A DNA stretch of 64,000 nucleotides from Photobacterium frigidiphilum (GTDB lineage: Bacteria; Pseudomonadota; Gammaproteobacteria; Enterobacterales; Vibrionaceae), in NCBI RefSeq assembly GCF_003025615.1, contig NZ_PYMJ01000022.1:1-64000 (forward strand). The letters are read 5' to 3'. The position numbers and the translations under genes were made by a program. The notes beneath the pieces are model-generated. The model made no database searches, was not told the origin of the DNA, and saw nothing but the letters and a program-made list of their open reading frames with translations. This document shows, in pieces, positions 57,588 through 64,000 of the stretch. Numbering within the stretch: the stretch's first letter is position 1; every line of letters starts with the position of its first letter.

Positions 57588-57617
57588 AAAAAAGAACGCT
57601 CTATCAGCGCTCTTTTT
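57588..57617. terminator. Terminator-like hairpin beside the dctM scar
   Basis: AGAACGCT and AGCGCTCT pair imperfectly around CTATC with A and T runs on the flanks. It lies where a terminator of the old dctM copy would be. Confidence 0.5.
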
Positions 57618-57633
57618 ATTTTTTTCAACAGCT

Positions 57634-57840
57634 TCAGTCTAGCAACTTTATTGGTACCCGAAGGCTATCAATATATTCCGGTAAAAATAATGAGATCTGA
57701 GGAATATAAGTAATCAACATTAAGAAAATCAATAATAAGCCAAGCCATGGTAATGCCGCACGAATTGCCCCCCCATGCAGGTAGTCTGTTTCGGCGGTCA
57801 TATGTACCATACGTTCGATTGTCAGTACATGTACAAACAA
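57634..57840 (-). pseudogene. Deleted remnant of a TRAP DctM gene
   Basis: This 68-codon frame ends in IRAALPWLGLLLIFLMLITY and ISLFLPEYIDSLRVPI, nearly the same as the C terminus of the intact dctM at 59611-61014. Its first part (HVLTIERMVHMTAET) matches that gene's HVLTTERIPHMIAET about 85 residues before its IRAALPW. So about 250 bases are missing inside, and everything upstream is gone. At DNA level the match to 59611-59745 and to about 60000-60050 is clear. It is non-functional. Confidence 0.85.
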
Positions 57841-58128
57841 TCAGAACGCAATCTAGTCACGTAATGTGTTTTTTATCTAATTATCATTTAGTTACCCAGT
57901 GTTGGGCATAGCTATGAAGTTTTGACCATCTTTGGGGCATCAGTAACAACCTAGAGACTATTCAAAGCCCAAGGTAATCATGCGCGCTCAACATTTCATT
58001 TTATTGGCTAACAAAAATTTATTCCTGAAGTCGATTGGCGGTACAATGATGTAGACAACATTTATTATCGTGAACATATTCACTATCTATAGAATGTATT
58101 GTGACTCCAAACAAACAACCACCGACTA
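57841..58128 (+). pseudogene. Decayed remnant of ygjV
   Basis: From CAGAACGCAATCTAG onwards the sequence follows ygjV from about 53596 to its end. Matching blocks include TTTTGACCATCTTTGGGGCA and GATTGGCGGTACAATGATG, but the remnant has many substitutions, small deletions and in-frame stops. It joins directly to the dctM remnant, which runs on the opposite strand. Confidence 0.85.
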
Positions 58129-58148
58129 GCATTGGTGAATTAGCATTA

Positions 58149-58202
58149 AGGACTGAAAGTCTGGATACGGGTCAAAGGTCTATTTCGTTAGCCTTCAGTC
58201 CT
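58149..58202. repeat. Inverted repeat downstream of the scar
   Basis: AGGACTGAA and TTCAGTCCT form a 9-bp stem with a 36-base loop. It lies between the ygjV remnant and the orphan gene; no T run follows. Confidence 0.5.
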
Positions 58203-58323
58203 GAACTGCGGCTAAGAATGATATTCAACATGACCTTTCAGCCATATTATTAAGATTGTTGTTTCAATGAACAAGTAAGACCTATTTACCATAACGCCCG
58301 TAACAAACACTGGATTTAGATAG

Positions 58324-59190
58324 ATGAATCAAAAAAATAGAGCAAAACAAAAGCAATTATCTCAAGAGGTTTCTAATAGATCACAGGTGGAGAAGAATCG
58401 CGAATTTAGGGTCACAGTAAAAAACACTTTAATACAAGGCGCCATAATTGACGATGGTCCCATTGTATTTGCATTTGCTCCAGCAGGTACATCGCTAACG
58501 CCCCATGAGGTGGATAACGGCGAGCTTCCTTGGGGGTTTAAATACTTATCATCACGAGGAGTTAATGTTGTTTCGTTCAACACAATCTCTACGGATCACA
58601 AATACGAAGAAATAGAGCTCTTTGAGTGGGCAAAGTCTAACTCTTTTCTTTTTCAACACCATAAAGAGCGGTTAGCTTATGCCGTGAGTATGGGGGCCTG
58701 TGGTGCATTGCTTCTGTCTCGCCATTTGATGATAGATAGGGCGCTACTATTCTCCCCTACCCTTTACAGCGTGACACTGCCAGAGCATAACATGCATATA
58801 ACGGTTGTTTATGACCCATTCTGCGCAAATGACAGGAAGCAAGCATTGTCATTGCAGCCATCAAGCAAGCTTCACACATATGGCGTTGGGCATAGGGGAA
58901 TAGAATCAGTATCAGCATGTGGATATTTGTCACCTCTAATTAGGGACTTCATTGGCAATCGCATAGTTGATGAAGAGTTTTATCGTGCGATGAGGGGAAG
59001 AAAATCTACTGAACGATATTACTCATATATGAAAAGAAACCCTACTGGTAAGAATACAAAATCAAGAAAGAGAGTGATAATCATAGCATCGTTGAAGTGG
59101 AACCTATCAAACCCCAAGAAGGTTTTAAATAAGCTCTACAAGAGCGCCAGGAAGAGGTTGCTAGCCGTTAATGTATCCCGTAATGGATAG
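58324..59190 (+). CDS. Orphan alpha/beta-hydrolase-like protein, probably acquired
   Basis: A 288-residue protein. A basic N-terminal tail is followed by an alpha/beta-fold region with PIVFAFAPAG, a nucleophile-elbow-like VSMGACGALLLS (Ser near residue 125) and PTLYSVTLPEHNM. The C-terminal third is very basic. It has no signal peptide. AGG, ATA and GGG codons are frequent compared with neighbours, and the ribosome site is weak. It lies between a gene scar and a 400-base empty stretch. Function unknown; a hydrolase role is inferred from the elbow only. Confidence 0.6.
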   Translation: MNQKNRAKQKQLSQEVSNRSQVEKNREFRVTVKNTLIQGAIIDDGPIVFAFAPAGTSLTPHEVDNGELPWGFKYLSSRGVNVVSFNTISTDHKYEEIELFEWAKSNSFLFQHHKERLAYAVSMGACGALLLSRHLMIDRALLFSPTLYSVTLPEHNMHITVVYDPFCANDRKQALSLQPSSKLHTYGVGHRGIESVSACGYLSPLIRDFIGNRIVDEEFYRAMRGRKSTERYYSYMKRNPTGKNTKSRKRVIIIASLKWNLSNPKKVLNKLYKSARKRLLAVNVSRNG

Positions 59191-59540
59191 TCTCAAGTTG
59201 TAAATAGAATGATGAAACCTTTTCTAGGTTTTGTCGCAAACCAGAGTCGTGGGTTATGATCATTATCAACACCCACAACTTCCAACCATTAAATTCACAG
59301 GTCGTCATTTCCCTTTTTAAATCATACGGCAATCTGTTCATTATAACCTTTCAACATATATCCAAGTTGAGACCATAACAGCGGTGCATATAGAAGTGAG
59401 CTTAAATAGAAATCACATTCAATATGACAAAAATAACGGTTTAATGGTTGCAAGTAGAGCAAATTGGAGCCTCTTGAATCCAAAATTGATTGAGGTTTAT
59501 AGGTGAGCACCTAGAAGAGGAATAACCTAGATATATAACC
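59191..59540. other. Intergenic stretch after the orphan gene
   Basis: About 350 bases without a convincing gene. A 62-codon minus-strand frame (59322-59510) has no ribosome site or recognisable family and may be noise or decayed sequence. Confidence 0.4.
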
Positions 59541-59577
59541 AAAAGGGGCAGCAACAATATGCAGCCGCCCCTTAAAA
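59541..59577 (-). terminator. Terminator of the second TRAP operon
   Basis: On the minus strand AAGGGGCGGC pairs with GCTGCCCCTT (one mismatch) and is followed by TTGG after the closing T residues, 34 bases past the dctM stop. Confidence 0.75.
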
Positions 59578-59610
59578 ACCATAAATATATTTTCAACAGT
59601 TTAAATCCAA

Positions 59611-61014
59611 CTACTGTATTGGCACTCGTAGGCTATCAATATATTCAGGTAAGAATAACGATATCTGAGGAATATAAGTAATCAACATTAAGAAGATTAA
59701 TAATAAGCCCAGCCATGGCAATGCCGCACGAATTGCCCACCCCATGCTCTCACCTGTTATTCCTGCCGTTACGAATAAATTAAGCCCTACAGGCGGGGTT
59801 AACATGCCTATTTCCATATTGACCACCATAATGATACCTAAATGAATAGGATCAATACCAAGTTGAACTGCAATAGGAAACAAGATTGGCGCCATTATCA
59901 GTAGTATTGCTGAGGGTTCCATGAAGTTACCTGCAATTAACAGCAAGATATTCACGACAATTAAGAATCCCCAGGCGGGTAACCCCATACTCACAATGGT
60001 TTCGGCGATCATATGTGGAATACGTTCCGTTGTAAGTACATGTGCAAACAGCATTGCATTAGCAATAATGAACAACAGCATAATACTGACTTTCGCCGCA
60101 TCTTTCACAACATGGCTAACTTCTTTATCGGTAAATGAACGGATTAATACCAATGGAAAGCTAACCGTATTACGTACTACCGCTTTTATAATATGTTCGT
60201 TCTTATATCGCCAAGGTACGCCTTTCAACGGACCAATATCGCGGTAGCCCCAAACACTGACAAACCATGCATACACCGCCGCGACAGATGCCGCTTCTGT
60301 CGGGCTTGCAATACCACCATAAATAGACCCCAGTACAATGACGATGAGCATTAAACCGCCAAGCGCTTTCAGCCCCGAAATAAGTAATGACGTAAAACCT
60401 GGAAACGGTTGTGATGGCAGACCTTTAATACGGGCAACAATGTAAATGGCAACCATCAAAATACCGCCCATCATCAGGCCTGGAATAAAACCCGCCATGA
60501 ACATACGGGATGCCGATACTTCGGTTGCTGCCGCATAAACCAGCATCACAATAGAAGGAGGGATCAAAATGCCCAATGTACCCGCATTCGCAATTACACC
60601 AGCCGCAAAGCTTTTCGGGTAACCCGCCTTCACCATACCAACGATAACAATAGAGCCTATTGCCGCAACCGTCGCAGGGGAAGACCCCGACACTGCCGCA
60701 AACAACATACACGCCATCACCGATGCCATTGCAAGACCACCACGAATATGACCGACAGCATCAATGGCAAAATTTATTAATCGTTTGGCAACTCCTCCTG
60801 TTGATAGAAAAGCAGAAGATAAAATGAAAAATGGAATGGCTAATAATGTGTAATGTTCACTGGTTGCTTCAAATAACTTTAGGGCAATAGAAGCCAGTGA
60901 ATCATTCGAGAATAGCAAGATAGTTGCGACACTTGATAACCCGAGCGCAATCGCGATGGGCATACCAATAAACATACAGAAAAACAGTAAGCCGAATAAT
61001 GCAAAAATAGTCAT
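59611..61014 (-). CDS. TRAP transporter large permease, DctM type (second system)
   Basis: A 467-residue protein with about 12 membrane helices and DctM blocks IPFFILSSAFLSTGGVAKR, GSSPATVAAIGSI and GMLTPPVGLNLFVTAG. It is some 35 residues longer than the first DctM in the window, with a charged insert near residues 255-290 (YRDIGPLKGVPWRYKNEH). It follows dctQ after 2 bases. The sequence resembles C4-dicarboxylate-type DctM, but the substrate is not determined. A deleted paralogue or former duplicate lies at 57634. Confidence 0.93.
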   Translation of the reverse strand: MTIFALFGLLFFCMFIGMPIAIALGLSSVATILLFSNDSLASIALKLFEATSEHYTLLAIPFFILSSAFLSTGGVAKRLINFAIDAVGHIRGGLAMASVMACMLFAAVSGSSPATVAAIGSIVIVGMVKAGYPKSFAAGVIANAGTLGILIPPSIVMLVYAAATEVSASRMFMAGFIPGLMMGGILMVAIYIVARIKGLPSQPFPGFTSLLISGLKALGGLMLIVIVLGSIYGGIASPTEAASVAAVYAWFVSVWGYRDIGPLKGVPWRYKNEHIIKAVVRNTVSFPLVLIRSFTDKEVSHVVKDAAKVSIMLLFIIANAMLFAHVLTTERIPHMIAETIVSMGLPAWGFLIVVNILLLIAGNFMEPSAILLIMAPILFPIAVQLGIDPIHLGIIMVVNMEIGMLTPPVGLNLFVTAGITGESMGWAIRAALPWLGLLLIFLMLITYIPQISLFLPEYIDSLRVPIQ

Positions 61015-61016
61015 AA

Positions 61017-61577
61017 CTACTGCCCTTCCTTGTTGCTAGGGGGTAATTCCGTTTGATCATTACCTTCAGCGAGATGCATACTTTCTTTGGCTTCATCAGC
61101 AAAGCCAAAACCAAGCCGCTCACCTTTAATTACTTGAATCGCCAAAACAACAATACGTAATGTCAGTAATAAAAAGCCAAACAATAAGCAACTCATTGCT
61201 TTCCATTTTTCAATGGCAAAATCTTCCATTTCGATGCCAATCAAATGCATCTTACTCAGGTAAATCCAGCTGCCATAAAGAAACATGCCGCAATACGCGA
61301 GACACATTGCCAATGCAATTAACGTAACGACTTTTTGACTTGATTTAGGCAGTTTTTTTACAAAAGCATCGACACCAATGTGTGCTCCTTCTCGAATACC
61401 CCAAGAGGCTCCCATTAATACCATCCACGCCGACATATAAAGGGTTAACTCTTGTGCCCACAACAAACCCGTATTAAAGACAAACCGTAAAACAACTTCG
61501 ATAAATACCAACAATGTTGTCGCGACTAATAATAATCCAATTGCTGATTCTTCGAACTTATGAAGAAACTTAATCAT
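61017..61577 (-). CDS. TRAP transporter small permease, DctQ type (second system)
   Basis: A 186-residue protein with four membrane helices (about 14-36, 45-63, 86-108, 127-149) and the DctQ block LLWAQELTLYMSAWMVLMGA. The start at 61577 (MIKFLHKFEE) has GGAGCAAGGGA before it; eleven upstream codons in frame are unlikely. The hydrophilic C-terminal tail is longer than usual. Confidence 0.9.
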   Translation of the reverse strand: MIKFLHKFEESAIGLLLVATTLLVFIEVVLRFVFNTGLLWAQELTLYMSAWMVLMGASWGIREGAHIGVDAFVKKLPKSSQKVVTLIALAMCLAYCGMFLYGSWIYLSKMHLIGIEMEDFAIEKWKAMSCLLFGFLLLTLRIVVLAIQVIKGERLGFGFADEAKESMHLAEGNDQTELPPSNKEGQ

Positions 61578-61634
61578 TCCCTTGCTCCTAATGCAAAGAT
61601 GCCAAAGCAAGCTCTGGCATCTTTCACAATGGTA

Positions 61635-62621
61635 TTACTGGTTTGAGGCAACGGCCGCTTGAATCAGCTCAGGACCAATCTCTTTCTCAAACTGCTTCCA
61701 TACGGGTTTCATTGATTCGACCCATTGCTGGCGATCGTCATCAGACAGTACAATGACTTTGCTTCGCCCTGAATCAATGATTGCCTGCTTATCTGCCATG
61801 GCTTTATCGTTAGCGACTTTGTTACCGTAAACAATGGCTTCATCAAGTGCAGTTTTCACATCAGCACGTACATCATCAGGCAATCCCATCCAGAATTCCG
61901 TTGAAGTCACCACTAAGTAATCCAATACCCCATGATCTGACTGAGTAATATAAGGCTGAACTTCGAAGAATTTTTTCGAATAAATGTTAGACCATGTATT
62001 CTCTTGCCCATCAATGGCTCTGGTTTGCAGTAGCGTAAAGACTTCAGAAAATGGTTTTTTCAAAGGAACTGCATCAAGCGCTTCAAACTGAGCTGCTAAT
62101 ACATCTGAACTCATAATACGGAACTTCTTACCTTTCGCATCAGCGGGTAGTTGTAGCGGGATACTTGCCGAAATTTGTTTCATGCCATTATGTAAATAAC
62201 CTAAACCAACATAGCCTTTTTTCTTTAATGAATTCAGTAGTTCTTGTCCTGAATCACTTTGCTGGAAACGATCGACCGCATCCATATCTTTAAACAAGAA
62301 AGGTAAATCAAAAATCTGTAATTTCTTGGTGTATTTATTAAACTTTGATACCGATGGTGCAGCCATTTCAACGTCACCCAAAATCATAGCTTCTAGCACT
62401 TTATTATCACCAAAAAGCTGTGAATTTGGATACACCTTCACTTCGACTTTATCTGGCATACGCTCGGCAATTAATTGCTGAAACTTAATCGCCATTTGTC
62501 CTTTAGGTGTGTTTTCTGCCACAACGTGCGAGAACTTGATTTCGATAGGTGCAGCATGTGCAAATCCCGCTACGCCAAACGCAAGTGTTAACGCTGTAAG
62601 TGTCGTCTTCAGATGTTTCAT
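61635..62621 (-). CDS. TRAP transporter substrate-binding protein, DctP type (second system)
   Basis: A 328-residue periplasmic binding protein with a signal peptide cleaved after FAHA (about residue 23). It carries the DctP family features IKFSHVVAENTPKGQMA and KFRIMSSDVLAAQFEALDA with the ligand-pairing Arg, and GQENTWSNIYSKKFFEVQ. It is close to C4-dicarboxylate-binding DctP in style (SHVVAENTPKG), so succinate, fumarate or malate is the likeliest substrate. GAGGAC precedes the ATG. It starts the dctP-dctQ-dctM operon. Confidence 0.92.
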   Translation of the reverse strand: MKHLKTTLTALTLAFGVAGFAHAAPIEIKFSHVVAENTPKGQMAIKFQQLIAERMPDKVEVKVYPNSQLFGDNKVLEAMILGDVEMAAPSVSKFNKYTKKLQIFDLPFLFKDMDAVDRFQQSDSGQELLNSLKKKGYVGLGYLHNGMKQISASIPLQLPADAKGKKFRIMSSDVLAAQFEALDAVPLKKPFSEVFTLLQTRAIDGQENTWSNIYSKKFFEVQPYITQSDHGVLDYLVVTSTEFWMGLPDDVRADVKTALDEAIVYGNKVANDKAMADKQAIIDSGRSKVIVLSDDDRQQWVESMKPVWKQFEKEIGPELIQAAVASNQ

Positions 62622-63017
62622 TTCAATGTCCTCTTATCCTTAAATAAACCCACTACTTTTTATTGTTATGAAAGTGGGATGTCCTGAAAAATGCTTAGAC
62701 AAACGATAAGTGGTATTACATTCACCTTGTCGAATTGACTAATTCATCATGTGATCAAAACTAAATGTTAAGCTCACGTTAAATTATGGTCGCAATATTG
62801 ATAAAATGAACAGGGCTAATTGACACAAAAAATAACAATTTTGCAACTAAAGAGGGAAGATGAGAGGTACCGCAGAAAAAAGGGGCACAAATACACCCCT
62901 TTTGTAATTAAGCATGTTTTTTCATATAGATAAGCGAACAACCGAAAATTGTGAGCTAACCGCTGTTTTTCAGCCTACAAATCGTGCGGCAGCCCATTGC
63001 ATCATATTTAAATAACC
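62622..63017. other. Intergenic region before the second dctP
   Basis: It holds the promoter region of dctP and the 3' flank of the LysE-type gene. None of the TTGGTNNACCAA sites of the first TRAP system is seen. A C4-dicarboxylate two-component system is not encoded in the window. Confidence 0.5.
62875..62904 (-). terminator. Terminator of the LysE-type gene
   Basis: AAAAGGGG and CCCCTTTT pair around about 11 bases and are followed on the minus strand by TTTCTGC, some 115 bases after the stop. Confidence 0.7.
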
Positions 63018-63626
63018 CTAACTTTTTAATACCAATGCCACGCTTAATCCCATTAGCCCCACACCACATAGTTGTTGAATTCGTTGCTTCCACTGATTCA
63101 CATAACCTTCAAATGCAGGTGCAGATAAAGCATAAGCCACAAGACCAAACCATAAACAGTGAAGTAGTGCAAGATATCCACCATACAATACTGCCAACAC
63201 AGGGCTACTGCCTTCAGCTGTGATAATTTGACTGAATAAGCTTATGAAGAACAACATCGTTTTTGGGTTAAACAAATTACAGAAAAAGCCTTGTCGCCAA
63301 TACGCAGCACCAGACAGATCCGTCGTATGTCCTTTCTCTAACATCACAGACGTGCGGGCAAACAATGCAGTAATTCCCAAATAGAACAGATACCCTGCGC
63401 CTGCATATTTAACCAGTGAAAATAACACCGCATTCTGTGAAATTAAGTAACCAACGCCTAGCATTGAATAACCGACATGTATACCAATCGCAGTGCTAAT
63501 GCCACACGCTGTTAATAAGCCAGCACGACGACCATTGGCTAAACTGTTTTTTACCACCAAAACAAAATCAGCCCCAGGACTTATAACGATTAAGATACCC
63601 AATAACAATAAACCTACAATTTCCAT
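63018..63626 (-). CDS. LysE/RhtB-family amino acid exporter
   Basis: A 202-residue membrane protein with five to six helices and the family start block LLGILIVISPGADFVLVVKNSLANGRRAG, plus NLFNPKTMLFFISLFSQ in the middle. It exports an amino acid or related metabolite; the substrate is unknown. It is divergent from a LysR gene, 95 bases away, which is the classic arrangement of an exporter with its regulator. Confidence 0.9.
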   Translation of the reverse strand: MEIVGLLLLGILIVISPGADFVLVVKNSLANGRRAGLLTACGISTAIGIHVGYSMLGVGYLISQNAVLFSLVKYAGAGYLFYLGITALFARTSVMLEKGHTTDLSGAAYWRQGFFCNLFNPKTMLFFISLFSQIITAEGSSPVLAVLYGGYLALLHCLWFGLVAYALSAPAFEGYVNQWKQRIQQLCGVGLMGLSVALVLKS

Positions 63627-63721
63627 TGCTCACTCCTTCATAACAACATGTAGCTATTGTAGGTAACTTCATCACTCGCTAAAATCGAATAAAAGTCACT
63701 TTAACTGTGAGCTTAATTCAC

Positions 63722-64000
63722 ATGAGGCATTTAAAAGCGTTTCAAATTTTTCATACTGCCGCCACCTCTAAAAACTTTACAGAGGCTGCAACAAAGTTGT
63801 GCCTGACACACGGTGCCATCAGTAAACAAATTAAAGTATTGGAAGACTATGTAGGTAAGCCACTGTTCGTTCGTCATGGACGGCATGTCAGCCTTACATC
63901 AGATGGTGAAACCTTGGCACACTACACCCAAGATGCCTTTAGCACGCTACAAGTGGGAATAGATAAAGTCATAATGTCGTCACATACAGCCATTGATGTC
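63722..64000 (+). CDS. LysR-family regulator, N-terminal part
   Basis: The first 93 codons are present before the window ends, still in frame. They show the winged helix (MRHLKAFQIFHTAATSKNFT, then KLCLTHGAISKQIKVLEDYV) of GcvA-like LysR regulators. It is divergent from the LysE-type exporter and probably controls it. Confidence 0.9.
   Translation, partial: MRHLKAFQIFHTAATSKNFTEAATKLCLTHGAISKQIKVLEDYVGKPLFVRHGRHVSLTSDGETLAHYTQDAFSTLQVGIDKVIMSSHTAIDV

Noticed and set aside
59322-59510. 62-codon minus-strand frame after the orphan gene
   Set aside because: No ribosome site and no family likeness; treated as noise or decayed sequence.
1-64000. CRISPR arrays, tRNA genes, prophage or intact insertion sequences
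   Set aside because: No regularly spaced direct repeats, no T-loop GTTCGANTC with cloverleaf context, and no transposase or integrase coding sequence were seen.

Overview
The window looks like part of a chromosome of a marine gammaproteobacterium in the Vibrionaceae, most likely Photobacterium or a close relative. This is inferred from four things: the AT-rich base composition, a phaB-phaA-phaP-phaC operon in the order known from vibrios, a MoxR/VWA (Bat-like) operon of the Vibrio type, and duplicated csp genes. I recognised no phage, CRISPR array, tRNA gene or intact insertion sequence.

Layout. 1-357: the first bases of a 16S rRNA gene on the minus strand, with its leader and promoter. 459-4852 (minus): polyhydroxyalkanoate operon (acetoacetyl-CoA reductase, thiolase, phasin, class I synthase) ending in a strong terminator. 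5840-13022 (plus): six overlapping genes for a MoxR ATPase and VWA-domain membrane proteins. 13299-14534: sstT serine/threonine symporter. 14946-18700 (minus): two small envelope proteins, a coupled Fe(II)/2-oxoglutarate dioxygenase plus PLP enzyme pair, and a His-rich exported protein. 18927-19063: a tiny frameshifted zinc-ribbon gene. 19110-20562: FetAB-like exporter. 20741-21668: two cold-shock genes with identical coding sequence. 22214-28232: lipoprotein, LysR regulator and a divergent NodT/EmrA/EmrB-type tripartite efflux operon with a small 52-codon gene behind it. 28299-30562: NmrA-like reductase and a POT peptide transporter. 31203-37432: three chemoreceptors. 37508-41086: mglBAC galactose ABC transporter. 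41920: acyl-CoA thioesterase.

42612-57318 is a hexuronate region. Its parts are uxuA, a GntR/FadR-type regulator, a TRAP transporter (dctPQM), uxuB, uxaC, kdgK, eda, a YhcH-family protein and a GH3 glycosidase lipoprotein. Together the enzymes give the full route glucuronate > fructuronate > mannonate > KDG > KDPG > pyruvate + glyceraldehyde-3-phosphate. Palindromes of the form TTGGTNNACCAA lie before the regulator, dctP, dctQ, the YhcH gene and the GH3 gene, suggesting one local regulon. 57634-58128 is a scar made of a deleted dctM copy joined to a decayed ygjV copy; intact relatives of both lie nearby in the window. 58324-59190 is an orphan gene with atypical codon use. 59611-62621 is a second TRAP transporter without the palindrome. 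The window closes with a LysE-type exporter and the start of a divergent LysR gene.

Most enzyme assignments rest on clear family motifs. Exact substrates of the transporters, chemoreceptors and the dioxygenase/PLP pair are not determined by the sequence.
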